This document shows positions 21,937 to 30,595 of a DNA stretch of 64,000 bases, in pieces; position 1 is the first letter of the stretch; the number at the start of each line of letters is the position of its first letter. Source of the stretch: AP-15 sp963789025 (GTDB lineage: Bacteria > Pseudomonadota > Alphaproteobacteria > ATCC43930 > CGMCC-115725). The notes under the pieces were generated by a model. The model searched no databases. It saw only the letters and a program-made list of their open reading frames with translations, and had not been told where the DNA came from. The stretch covers positions 62,001 through 126,000 of the forward strand of contig CAWBIT010000003.1 of the NCBI GenBank assembly GCA_963789025.1. Direction: 5' to 3'. A program made the position numbers and the translations under genes.

Positions 21937-22722
21937 ATGCGCGACGTCATTTCAGCCTCGGCGCCGGGCCTCGATCTGGGCCGGGAATACGGCCATCACC
22001 AGAGCCCGGCGATCCGGGCGGGCGGGCTGATCTTCTGTTTGGGCATCGTAGCAATCAACCCGGAGACGGGCGAGCGCGAGCATGGGACGGTGACCAGCGA
22101 AACGCGACGCATCCTCGAAAATCTGAAACTGCTGCTGGAACCGGCGGGGTCGTCGTTGGACCGCATCGTGCAGGTGCACGCGATGATTTACGACAGGATC
22201 GAGTACGACGTGCTGAACCGTGCGTATCGGCCGTACGTCCCTAACGCGCCGCCGGCCCGCACGGTAATGAGCGTGCAGATCGAGGCAGGGTTCAAAGTCA
22301 TGCTCGATGTGATCGCCGCGGCGGAAACGCGCGGGGCTGCGTCGGCGGACTTGTCGCGGCAGGTAATCGCTTCCCCGCGGAACCTCGGGCTGCCGCTGTC
22401 GCCGGCGATTCGGGCGGGCGACTTCGTCTTCATCTCCAGTGTGCTCGCGGACGACCTGTCAACCGGCGAGCGGCGGCACAGTACAGTGGCCGCGCAGACG
22501 CGGCAGATCCTGACCGATATGGGTCGGTTGCTGGAGGCGGCCGGCTCCTCGCTCGTCAAAGTCGTGAAGGTCAATGTCCTGATCTATTCGATGTTGGAAT
22601 GCGACAACATGAATTCGGTCCATCGCGAATTCTTCCCGGACGATCCCCCGGCCCGGTCGGTCTGTGGCGCTACGCTGATCGGCAGCCACAAGGTCGAGAT
22701 CGACTGTGTCGCATTGGCTTGA
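21937..22722 (+). CDS. Tandem double RidA (YjgF/YER057c/UK114) protein
   Basis: A 261-residue protein made of two RidA domains: residues about 1-130 (IRAGGLIFCLGIVAINPETG ... PPARTVMSVQIEAG) and about 138-261 (IRAGDFVFISSVLADDLSTG ... PPARSVCGATLIGSHKVEID). RidA proteins hydrolyse reactive enamine/imine intermediates. The first domain has PPARTVM and the second PPARSVC around the conserved arginine. The usual length is about 130 residues, so the fusion is notable. GGAGGAGG lies just upstream of the ATG. It is divergent from the deaminase gene. Confidence 0.85.
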   Translation: MRDVISASAPGLDLGREYGHHQSPAIRAGGLIFCLGIVAINPETGEREHGTVTSETRRILENLKLLLEPAGSSLDRIVQVHAMIYDRIEYDVLNRAYRPYVPNAPPARTVMSVQIEAGFKVMLDVIAAAETRGAASADLSRQVIASPRNLGLPLSPAIRAGDFVFISSVLADDLSTGERRHSTVAAQTRQILTDMGRLLEAAGSSLVKVVKVNVLIYSMLECDNMNSVHREFFPDDPPARSVCGATLIGSHKVEIDCVALA

Positions 22723-22764
22723 GAAACGAGGCTTGCCGCAACGACCGAGCCGCTTCCCCGTAGC

Positions 22765-23110
22765 GTGATCGAGCCCGCCAATCCGAAGCTCAACGTCTCG
22801 CGCAACGCCAACCTGCCGCATTCGCCCGGCATTCGGGTCGGCGACTACATCTTTCTGTCCGGGATGGGGCCGGTAGACCCATCACCGGCGGGCGCAACCT
22901 CGGGCCGATCGCAGATCAGATCCGGCAGACCCTGCGCAATATGGCGCACATGCTCGAATCTGCCGGGTCCGACCTCGACCGCATCGTCAAGATGACTGTC
23001 GTGCTCGCTGACCCCGGGGATTACGACGAGATGAAGCCGCTCAGCGATGCCCAGTTCGAGGCGAAGTTCGGCGACTGCGCCGGAAATGCGGTGCGGCGGC
23101 TACCCAACGC
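22765..23110 (+). pseudogene. Single-domain RidA protein, frameshifted
   Basis: Begins IEPANPKLNVSRNANLPHSP and VGDYIFLSGMGPVDP. Near 22880 the frame changes, and NLGPIADQIRQTLRNMAHML, LESAGSDLDRIVKMTVVLAD continue in another. After KPLSDAQFEAKFGD the usual PPAR-x-x-x block is not found. It lies 40 bases after the tandem RidA gene in the same direction. Confidence 0.75.
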
Positions 23111-23275
23111 GAGCATCGACGCTGCATTAGGCGATCGGTCGGCTGGAAACGGTGGCCGACGCGCGGGAGTGATGGCGCCGTTCGCTGAGCATCACGGCAA
23201 AGACGCGGTTGGAGCCTGCCTTGACAGGCCGTCACCGAACGGCATGCTCGGAGATGCCAGCGGAAGGATCGGTCG

Positions 23276-24097
23276 ATGGCGGTCATAGACGTCCAGGTGC
23301 ACGCTTACGAGCGCAACCATCCCGGCCGGCCCTGGGCCGGGCAACTGCACGGCCGGCATCGGCGACCGGGGACGAGATGGTAGCGGCGATGGACGCGGTC
23401 GGCGTCGATGCAGCGATCATCGTCTCCACGTTCAACCTCTACCGCTATGACCCGAGCTACGCGCTTCAGGTCTATGCCAAGTATCCCGAGCGGTTTCGCG
23501 TCGTGAAGCCGATCGATCCCGCCAATCCGGCGGTGGATGACGTCGTCGCCGACTGGGCCAAGACCAAGGGAGCGGTCGGCGTCAGGCTCATGTTGCGAGA
23601 GGAGCAGATATCGGATCCCACCGACCCGCGCCTCAACCGGGCGTTCGCCGCCGCCGGGCGACGCGGCTTGCCGGTCAATTTCCTGTGTTGGGGGCCGCTG
23701 GATGACGGCACGGAAGTGGTGCGGCGAAACCCCGACACCGTCATCGTCATCGACCATCTCGGTTTGCTGCAACCCAACGAGCCCCCGCCCTTGGCGGAGC
23801 CGTGGGCCGATCTTCCGAAGCTGCTGGCGCTCGCGGCCTACCCGAATGTGCGGGTGAAGATCAGTGGCGCCTGCACCCTCTCGCGCGAATCCTTTCCGTA
23901 CAACGACATCTGGGATCCGGTGCTGCGCATCATCGACAGCTTCGGTATCGACCGGTGCATGTGGGGTACGGATTGGACGCGGACCAGCGGCATACTGACT
24001 TACGAGCAGAGCGTCGCACCGTTCCGCAAGACAGATCGGCTGTCGGCCAGTGACAAATCAAAGCTCATGGGAGGCACGTTGCAGAAGGTCTGGTCTC
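23276..24097 (+). pseudogene. TIM-barrel amidohydrolase, frameshifted and cut by IS256 remnant
   Basis: ATG 23276 gives MAVIDVQVHAYERNHPGRPW (VQVHAY supplies the first metal motif) but runs into TAG after a one-base loss near 23355. The rest (EMVAAMDAVGVDAAIIVSTF, AVGVRLMLREEQ, VIVIDHLGLLQP, VKISGACTLSRES, CMWGTDWTR) continues in the next frame. The protein is then truncated after LMGGTLQKVW, where transposase sequence begins. The family is the PF04909-type amidohydrolases. Confidence 0.75.
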
Positions 24098-24979
24098 GGC
24101 CATCCAGATCTCCTGCAGCGCGCGCTTGGCCTTGCCGTGCAGGCTCTTTGGCATCTTGTTCAGGATGTTGGCGGTCTTGTGCACCCAGCAGCGTTGCTCG
24201 CGGGTTGTCGGCCACACCTCGCCGAGCGCCTTCCAGAACCCGAGCGCGCCATCGGCAACCGCAATCTGCGGCGCCGTTGTCAGGCCGCGACGCTTCAAAT
24301 CGAGCAGCAGATCACGCCACGATTGCGAGCTCTCGCGAAGGCCATCGGTGAAGCCGACAAGCTCCTTCCTGCCTTCAGGCGTCGCGCCGATGATGACCAG
24401 GATGCACTGTGCCTGCTCCTCGAGCCGGGCCTCCAAATGGATGCCGTCGGCCCAGCAGTAGACGTAGCGCTTGGCTGACAGATCGCGCTTCTGCCACCGC
24501 GCATGCTCCTCGGTCCACAGCTCCTTGAGGCGGGCAATGGTCGACGCCGATAGACCGGGCGCGTCCTTGCCGACGAGGGCCGCCAGAGCTTCCTCGAAGT
24601 CGCCGCTTGAGATGCCCTTCAGGTAGAGGACAGGGATCAGCACCTCAAGGCTCTTCGATCGCCGCGCGTACGGCGGCACGATCGAGGGCGAGTACCGGAC
24701 GCGCTCGCCCTCGGCAGCTTCGCGGTCGCGCACACGCGGCTGGCGAACGGCGACCGGCCCGATGCCGGTCATGATCTCGCGTTGCGGAAGATGGCCGTGG
24801 CGGACGACCCGCTGCTGGCCCGTCTCGGTCTTCAGATCGGCATGCTTTGCGAGAAACTCAGCAACCTCCGCTTCGACCGCCTGGGTCAGCAGCGCACGCG
24901 CGCCATTGCGCAGGATCTCGGTCAGGGAATCGGTAAAGGCCCCTGGCTGGGCGAGCTTGATCACGTTACTGTCGGACAC
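24094..24979 (-). pseudogene. IS256-family (mutator-type) transposase, 3'-truncated
   Basis: GTG 24979 is preceded by AAGGAG. About 295 residues of a normal 400: FTDSLTEILRNGARALLTQA, the DNA-binding region with RQPRVRDRE, YLKGISSGDFEEAL, then the first catalytic aspartate in YCWADGIHLEAR and the second in QIAVADGALGFWKAL. The chain is lost after LQEIWMAET, so the catalytic glutamate (normally in TTNPIEST) is missing. Eleven foreign codons follow before a stop at 24065. Confidence 0.88.
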
Positions 24980-25059
24980 GGCGTATCACTCCTTCATTGG
25001 AGAAGTGGAGGCGTTGAACACCACCACGATACGCCGCCTTACCACGTCACCCCGTCACC
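24094..25059 (-). mobile_element. Truncated IS256-family insertion sequence
   Basis: Contains the 5' three quarters of a transposase and one end of the element. A GGTGACGGGGTGA read on the minus strand from 25059 resembles the GGTGACGGCCTGA at 50847, the other end of a relative, so 25059 is probably the terminal inverted repeat. The 3' third and right end are missing; the break falls around 24094 inside a former amidohydrolase gene. Confidence 0.7.
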
Positions 25060-25333
25060 AACTTCCGGCCATAGCTCCGATGCTCCATCTCCGAATAGTA
25101 TGGCAACCGCCCTTGAGCGCTTCTGGGCTAGGCGCGCCGAAGCCGAAGCGATCGGAATGGCGGCCTCTAAGCGAATACGCCAACTTGTCCCGCCTGAGCC
25201 CGCGCGGGTCTTTTCTGGGAAGCTCAAGGAGATCATTCGGTTGGCGTCCGGATAGCGGGTCGTCGCGAGGCTTTACGAAATGCCCGAATTATCGGGAAGG
25301 TCTATGTGGCAAACAACGGGTCGTACAATGCAA
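25060..25333. other. Interval between IS256 remnant and quinoprotein gene
   Basis: Open frames exist (for example ALERFWARRAEAEAIGMAAS near 25105) but no family is recognised. The region must hold the promoter of the quinoprotein gene; no convincing box was found. Several in-frame starts for that gene lie at 25280, 25304 and 25328. Confidence 0.35.
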
Positions 25334-27466
25334 ATGAAGATAGCGAACCGAGTTACCGCAAGGAAGAGCTTTCTTCTACTCACTATCTTGCTTGTCGGGG
25401 TTCTCGCTTTAGCATCTCTTTATTTGATGCACCCCGTGGGAGGTGGCCTTCTGCCAATTCGGAGGATATTGCATTCGTTGTCTTGGCGCCCACAGCTTTA
25501 TTTAAGAAAAGCGGAAGGGGGAATCCCCGATCTTTCCTGGAGCGAGCTCTGGCAGCTAACGCGACCGGGGAGTGGATTCGGTTTGAAATCGGTGATCGAA
25601 GAGGGCAGAAGTGTAGAGGGCGGCATTATTAATCCGTACAAGGGCGGTGACGACCAGAAAGCCGGCGCTCGCATTTTTCGTGAAAGTTGCGCTGCATGCC
25701 ACGGTCGCGATGGAGCAGGAGGACGCGGACCGTCGCTGCTCCGCCCGGGATTCAAAGTTGGCGATAGTGATTTAGCCATTTACAGAGTCTTGCGAGACGG
25801 CATCCCTGGCACCGCGATGGTCCCCGCGCACCTGTCACTGGTTGAGCGCTGGCAAGTGATCGGATATTTAAGGACGATGCAACGATACTCGGCCGCCCCA
25901 ACAGAGAAAGCCCGCATTGATGTTCGCGTGACCAGCGAACAACTTCAAGCATCCGAGCGCAGCCCTGGCGAGTGGTTGACCTATTCACGACGGCTTAGCG
26001 GTCAACGATACAGCTCGCTTACGGAGATCACGCCTGCAAATGTCTCCCAACTTCGAATTCGTTGGGTTCACCAGTCCACCAGCACCGGGTCCAAGTTCGA
26101 GGCAACACCCCTCGTGATTAACGGGACTATATTCACGACTGAGCCTCCTGCGAGCGTCATCGCCTTAGATGCGCGATCCGGCGACGTCATTTGGAATTAT
26201 GAGCGCAAGCTGCCTGCCGAACTGCCCGCATGCTGCGGCTTAGTCAACAGGGGCCTCGCGATTCTTGGTAGTTCGCTTTTTTTTGGGAGCCTCGATGGGT
26301 ATTTGATCGCGATCAATGCAAACAACGGGGAGGTGATCTGGCAGACCAAAGTGTCAAACCCGGGCGATGGATTTACGCTCACTGGGGCGCCCTTAATTGT
26401 CGACAATTCGGTCGTGATCGGCCTATCCGGAGGTGAATACGGAGTTCGGGGGTTTCTGGCGGCCTACGACGCAGAGACCGGTCAGCGAAAATGGAAGTTT
26501 GACACAATTCCCGGTCCAGGCGAACGGGGTCACGACACATGGAAGAACGATGCATGGCGAACCGGCGGGGGTCCAACGTGGGTAACCGGGAGTTACGACC
26601 CCTCACTCGGTCTGTTGTTCTGGGGTGTCGGCAACCCTTCGCCGGTTTACTTAGGCGACGTACGTCCGGGCGATAATCTGTTTACGAACAGCGTCATCGC
26701 CTTGCGAGCCGCATCTGGGGAACTCGCATGGTACTTCCAGTTCACGCCCCACGATGAGCATGACTGGGACGCAGCTCAGACCCCAATCCTTGCGGACATA
26801 TTTGTCGGTGGTGTCAATCGAAAGGTCGTCTGTTGGCCAAATAGGAATGGATTTTATTATGTACTCGACCGCACGAGTGGGGAATTTCTCCTGGGCGTGC
26901 CGTTTGTAGAGCAGAATTGGGCAACCGGCCTCGACGCGCGCGGAAGGCCGATCCTGGCCGACGTCGGGAATGTGACGATTGGGGGCCACCTGACGAGACC
27001 AAGCGTCACAGGTGCGACGAACTGGCAGCCTTCGGCCTTTGATCCGAAACAGGGTTTGGTTTTCATACCTGCGATAGAGGCAGCGTCAATCTTTACCAAG
27101 TCGAGCCAACCGACGCGGGGCGAGCACGGCCTCTTCCTCGGCAGTGGCTATGGCGGCGGCGCGATGTCAGGGCCTCCCGTCACCTTTGCGCGCGCGTTGG
27201 ATGCGGCTACGGGAGCAAAGCGATGGGAATACCGCTCGCCATCGGGTAAATCGGACGATTTCAGTGGCTTGCTGGCGACCGCGGGTGGAGTGGTGTTTGG
27301 GGCATCGGGTGGGACGGTGTTTGCGCTGAATGCTGCGACCGGCGACGAGCTTTGGCGGGTTTCTCTTGGCGGGGAAACACGCGCAGCCCCAATCTCGTTT
27401 GCATTGGACGGGCGACAAGTTATTCTCGTGTCGGCCGGACGGGACCTTTTTGCCTTTGGATTGTAG
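25334..27466 (+). CDS. Membrane-anchored quinohemoprotein (PQQ) dehydrogenase with N-terminal cytochrome c
   Basis: A 710-residue quinohemoprotein. An N-terminal helix (about residues 11-33) anchors it outside the cytoplasm. A cytochrome c domain follows, with CAACHGRDGAGG and a distal methionine in PGTAMVPA. Then comes an eight-bladed PQQ propeller with the vicinal disulfide CC in LPACCGLVNRG, metal ligands in GGEYGVRG and GVGNPSP, and the catalytic aspartate in PHDEHDWDAAQ. The extra aspartate two residues on (D-W-D) is the pattern linked with lanthanide use. Most quinohemoprotein ADHs carry cytochrome c at the C-terminus, so the order is reversed. A paralog lies at 46017-48128. Confidence 0.85.
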   Translation: MKIANRVTARKSFLLLTILLVGVLALASLYLMHPVGGGLLPIRRILHSLSWRPQLYLRKAEGGIPDLSWSELWQLTRPGSGFGLKSVIEEGRSVEGGIINPYKGGDDQKAGARIFRESCAACHGRDGAGGRGPSLLRPGFKVGDSDLAIYRVLRDGIPGTAMVPAHLSLVERWQVIGYLRTMQRYSAAPTEKARIDVRVTSEQLQASERSPGEWLTYSRRLSGQRYSSLTEITPANVSQLRIRWVHQSTSTGSKFEATPLVINGTIFTTEPPASVIALDARSGDVIWNYERKLPAELPACCGLVNRGLAILGSSLFFGSLDGYLIAINANNGEVIWQTKVSNPGDGFTLTGAPLIVDNSVVIGLSGGEYGVRGFLAAYDAETGQRKWKFDTIPGPGERGHDTWKNDAWRTGGGPTWVTGSYDPSLGLLFWGVGNPSPVYLGDVRPGDNLFTNSVIALRAASGELAWYFQFTPHDEHDWDAAQTPILADIFVGGVNRKVVCWPNRNGFYYVLDRTSGEFLLGVPFVEQNWATGLDARGRPILADVGNVTIGGHLTRPSVTGATNWQPSAFDPKQGLVFIPAIEAASIFTKSSQPTRGEHGLFLGSGYGGGAMSGPPVTFARALDAATGAKRWEYRSPSGKSDDFSGLLATAGGVVFGASGGTVFALNAATGDELWRVSLGGETRAAPISFALDGRQVILVSAGRDLFAFGL

Positions 27467-27477
27467 GGACGATTACG

Positions 27478-28155
27478 CTAGTTTGTCCTGAAAACGAACA
27501 CTTCCGTCTCGCCGGGCGGCATGGGCGAAAGAAACGTGCCGAGCAGCTGCACTCGGTGCGCAGCGAAAAAGTCGACGACTACCTTATATGGAAGCGCCGC
27601 CGGATAAGAGGAGCGCATCGGTATGCCGAGGCGCCCCCATTCCTCTACCACAGCAGGGGAAAGACAATTCTCGGTCATCACGTCAAATACGATGTGCGCC
27701 CCGGGCCTCGCCACGCGCACCATCTCTCGCCAATAGCGGACGGTGACGATAAAAGGTATCGTACTGAAGACTTTGTGCGCCTGGACAAGGTCGGTCGACG
27801 CCGATGCGGTCGGCTGCATCGAGGTGCCGTCAGTGGGTTGGAGGATCACCGGAAACGTTTTTTTCAGATAGGCTGCCCACTCTCCCGCGGTTTCGTAGAT
27901 CTCGCAACGCTCCGGCGAGCACTCGCGCAAGGTTTTTTCGAGGTAGCGTCCCGTGCCCGGTCCGATTTCGGCGAGCGCGTGGATTGGCTTATGGAACACG
28001 CCAAGGCGTTTCATTCCATCGATTGTGGATTGCGTTGCCCCGGCAATGCCCTGTATGGCGTCGACGTAGTCGCCAACCGACAGCTTGGCCCGCGCGGCGT
28101 CGGCGATCGTCTCGGCGAACGGGATGTACGTGCTGACGTCACTCCAATCCTCCAA
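27478..28155 (-). CDS. Class I SAM-dependent methyltransferase
   Basis: A 225-residue protein with the SAM-binding motif ALAEIGPGTGRYLEKTL at residues about 60-76, then CEIYETAGEWAAYLKK, a motif II-like region VQAHKVFSTIPFI and VRVARPGAHIVFDVMTENC (post-motif). The start appears to be TTG 28155, because an in-frame TAG lies three codons upstream. It converges on the quinoprotein gene with 11 bases between stops. Next to polysaccharide genes it may be a sugar methyltransferase, but the acceptor is unknown. Confidence 0.75.
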   Translation of the reverse strand: MEDWSDVSTYIPFAETIADAARAKLSVGDYVDAIQGIAGATQSTIDGMKRLGVFHKPIHALAEIGPGTGRYLEKTLRECSPERCEIYETAGEWAAYLKKTFPVILQPTDGTSMQPTASASTDLVQAHKVFSTIPFIVTVRYWREMVRVARPGAHIVFDVMTENCLSPAVVEEWGRLGIPMRSSYPAALPYKVVVDFFAAHRVQLLGTFLSPMPPGETEVFVFRTN

Positions 28156-28737
28156 TCGTGCCTAATGCGAGAGACCCTCAAGCCGAGCCGTGCAAGCGCG
28201 CGATTAGCGTTGAACAGATTCAATACGGGCTCGCGCAATTTCCGGCTGTTAGCGTGTCGCCCCGCCATCGCCGCGCACGAAGTCGCAAGCGAGGAGGATC
28301 ACGCTCGATCGGGCATGTCCCGGCCGATGTTGAAAACGTGAAGTAGGCGTTGTCCGCCTTGAGCCAGTAGGCTCGGGGCATCCTCCAAGCCATGCATCCA
28401 ATATCGCGCATCTAAACCTTTGTGTATGTATGCGTCTGAAGCGGATCAGTCCGTCCGTAGCGCGTGCGACCGACCCCGACGCGGCGAGCCCCAGAAATGC
28501 TGTCCCAGCCGGCAACAGCCGTTTCATTTGTCCTCCCCAATGTGCAGGACCTCGATTACGAGCACAACCAGGACTCCTTTAGACTTTCAATGTAATACTG
28601 TATCAACGGATCCGTCTATCGAGGACGGAAACCAACGTCAGGTTAACTATATAACAGACGAGAATTATTGATTCTCGTTAGTTAACACGCTCTGCAAATA
28701 CCGCACCCACCCTCGGCTATTCCTCACGTACATTCAG
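28156..28737. other. AT-richer gene-free interval
   Basis: No gene recognised. Short frames from 28156 to 28540 look like noise. From about 28560 the composition becomes AT-rich and contains the nested palindrome listed separately. The right edge abuts a transposase scrap, so this looks like insertion-scarred DNA. Confidence 0.45.
28642..28686. repeat. Nested inverted repeat
   Basis: Inner arms ACGAGAAT (28658-28665) and ATTCTCGT (28671-28678) with a five-base TATTG loop; outer arms GTTAACT (28642-28648) and AGTTAAC (28680-28686). All arms match perfectly. No T-run follows, so it is not a simple terminator. An operator or an element end are possible. Confidence 0.65.
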
Positions 28738-29107
28738 ATGCTACATGCTACCGTCCCTCCCAGCGATGATCCCGATGGGCTGCCCAGCTGTGAGTACGGG
28801 ACGGCGGTGTATCAGACCTTCGGCCGTCACACCCCGATCCAGCGCTGCCGGGTGCACAAGGCCCGCAACATTCTGGAGCGCCTACCCAAGCCGCTGCACG
28901 CTGCGGTCCGCGCGGTGCTGCGTCAGGCGTGGGGACTGGACGATGCCGACAAGGCCGCGCGGCTGATCAGAAACCTTGCCCGCCGGCTGGAGCAGCAGGC
29001 TCCCGGCGTCGCCGCCAGCATCCTCAAAGGGCTCGACGAAATCCTCACCGTCATCTGCCTCGGCCTTCCTGGCGATCCGCGCCGCTCGCTGGCCTGCACC
29101 AACAATG
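28738..29107 (+). pseudogene. IS256-family transposase fragment (second subtype)
   Basis: About 115 residues of the central-to-C-terminal transposase: FGRHTPIQRCRVHKARNILE, RLPKPLHAAVRAVLRQAW, ARLIRNLARRLEQQAPGVAA and RRSLACTN. It breaks just before the catalytic glutamate. It differs clearly from the IS256 sequences at 24.1 and 50.3 kb, so it belongs to a different IS256 subgroup. Both ends are lost. Confidence 0.75.
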
Positions 29108-29193
29108 GATCCGGGGCCGCCCTATTTTGCCATAGCCAACTTGCGCGGAGCAGAACTCCGTGTTGACAACCTCCTTCCGCCGGTCTTGGGGGC

Positions 29194-30489
29194 TCAGTGC
29201 AGCGCGTCGCCGAAAAGATCATCGTGGACGACTTCAGAGCGGGGGGAGAGTTTTGAAGCGAGCAATGCGTCTTGCTGCGCAAGTCGCTGTTGATAGGCTC
29301 GGTTTGCCTCCCGAATTCGTTCCTCATGCTCCTCTCGCTTGTCGGCGAGAGTAATAAATTGCTTGATCAGCAGATCGACATCGAAACTCTCTATATGCTG
29401 GCAGAAATCGCCGAGGCCCATGTCCGCGAGCAGCGCGTCGTTTTTATCCGCATACCCAATGGAGATCGTGGGCCGACCGAGTTTCAAGGCGCACACCACG
29501 TTGTGGAAGCGGGTCGCGACAACAATGTCGGTCAGGGCGATCTGCCTCATCACGTCATGAAGTGAAAGTATCGGCTCAGCAGCCAGCCTTTCCGGCGGTA
29601 CTATTCTTCCCTCGGCCGCCACCGCACTCATCAGCTCTTCTACGGCCTGCTGATCGGACGTTTCTCCCGTCAGTATCCTAACGTTATATCCGTGATCTAG
29701 GAGCCAAATCAAAAACCTCGTAACCTTTTTGAGATACCCGGCAAAGATATCCATTCCACGATCGACGCCGTGACGCCATCCTCCATAGCTCATGACGCCG
29801 AGAGCGACCGCCAAGGCCTCCCCATCGGCGCGTCGGGGAGCTAGGCATTTGGGAGGCGGCAGCCTGAAGGCGATATCTGGGTAGATGGGATCTGCCCGCG
29901 CATCAAAGCCGATACTCATCATGAACTCTTTTGAAACCGTGTCACGATAGGATCGGTATCGCGCCACGGCCGCCGCGCGTTTCATCAGCCACCGACTCAT
30001 CGGATCCTGAATCGGACCTGCACCAATACTGACGAACCAGACTTCGGTACCGCTTAGTTTTGCTGAAAGACACCACCGGAAAAGGATATAAGGAATGCCC
30101 CACGGCCCTGTGCGGTAATCATCCAGGATCCCGGTGCCTGGGATGATCAGCAGGTCAAGTTTGCGCACCTGCTTGATCGTGTAAATCCAACCTAAGAGAT
30201 GCAACCTTCGATTAAGTAATCGGATAAACCCGTTAAAGTCGGACGAGGAAGGACGATCCAAAAGTGCCAAAACTCGATAATCTTCTTGCACCTTGTCAGG
30301 CACAGGACAGATACAGGTAAGGTTTGCGTCCGGCCGCAAACCTTGTAGGAACGTGAGCATCGCCTCCAGCGATCCGTCATTACCCGAATTTCCGCAACCG
30401 AATACCCCGAATAGACCAATTCTCTTAGGCGGTGTCTTCACTAGCGTGCTCCAGGTTCCGTCACCCGTCATGCCGATTACGGAGGTCAT
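29194..30489 (-). CDS. Polysaccharide pyruvyl transferase family protein
   Basis: A 431-residue cytoplasmic enzyme of the PF04230 family, which transfers pyruvate from phosphoenolpyruvate to form ketals on exopolysaccharide sugars. Visible family features: IGLFGVFGCGNSGNDGSLEA at residues about 24-43, LLIIPGTGILDDY, VWFVSIGAGPIQDP, YRSYRDTVSKEFM, and near the end IVVATRFHNVVCALKLGRPT with the conserved R-x-H. ATG 30489 gives the expected N-terminus. It heads a run of minus-strand envelope genes, consistent with glycan decoration. Confidence 0.85.
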   Translation of the reverse strand: MTSVIGMTGDGTWSTLVKTPPKRIGLFGVFGCGNSGNDGSLEAMLTFLQGLRPDANLTCICPVPDKVQEDYRVLALLDRPSSSDFNGFIRLLNRRLHLLGWIYTIKQVRKLDLLIIPGTGILDDYRTGPWGIPYILFRWCLSAKLSGTEVWFVSIGAGPIQDPMSRWLMKRAAAVARYRSYRDTVSKEFMMSIGFDARADPIYPDIAFRLPPPKCLAPRRADGEALAVALGVMSYGGWRHGVDRGMDIFAGYLKKVTRFLIWLLDHGYNVRILTGETSDQQAVEELMSAVAAEGRIVPPERLAAEPILSLHDVMRQIALTDIVVATRFHNVVCALKLGRPTISIGYADKNDALLADMGLGDFCQHIESFDVDLLIKQFITLADKREEHEERIREANRAYQQRLAQQDALLASKLSPRSEVVHDDLFGDALH

Positions 30490-30595
30490 GAGGTCGCAAG
30501 GTTTTTTTTCCGGTCTATTTTGCCATCGATAAATGCATCGGCCATTTAACGCGCGACTGGCGTTGACGTCTAATCTCTGATGCTCTGAAGAACCA

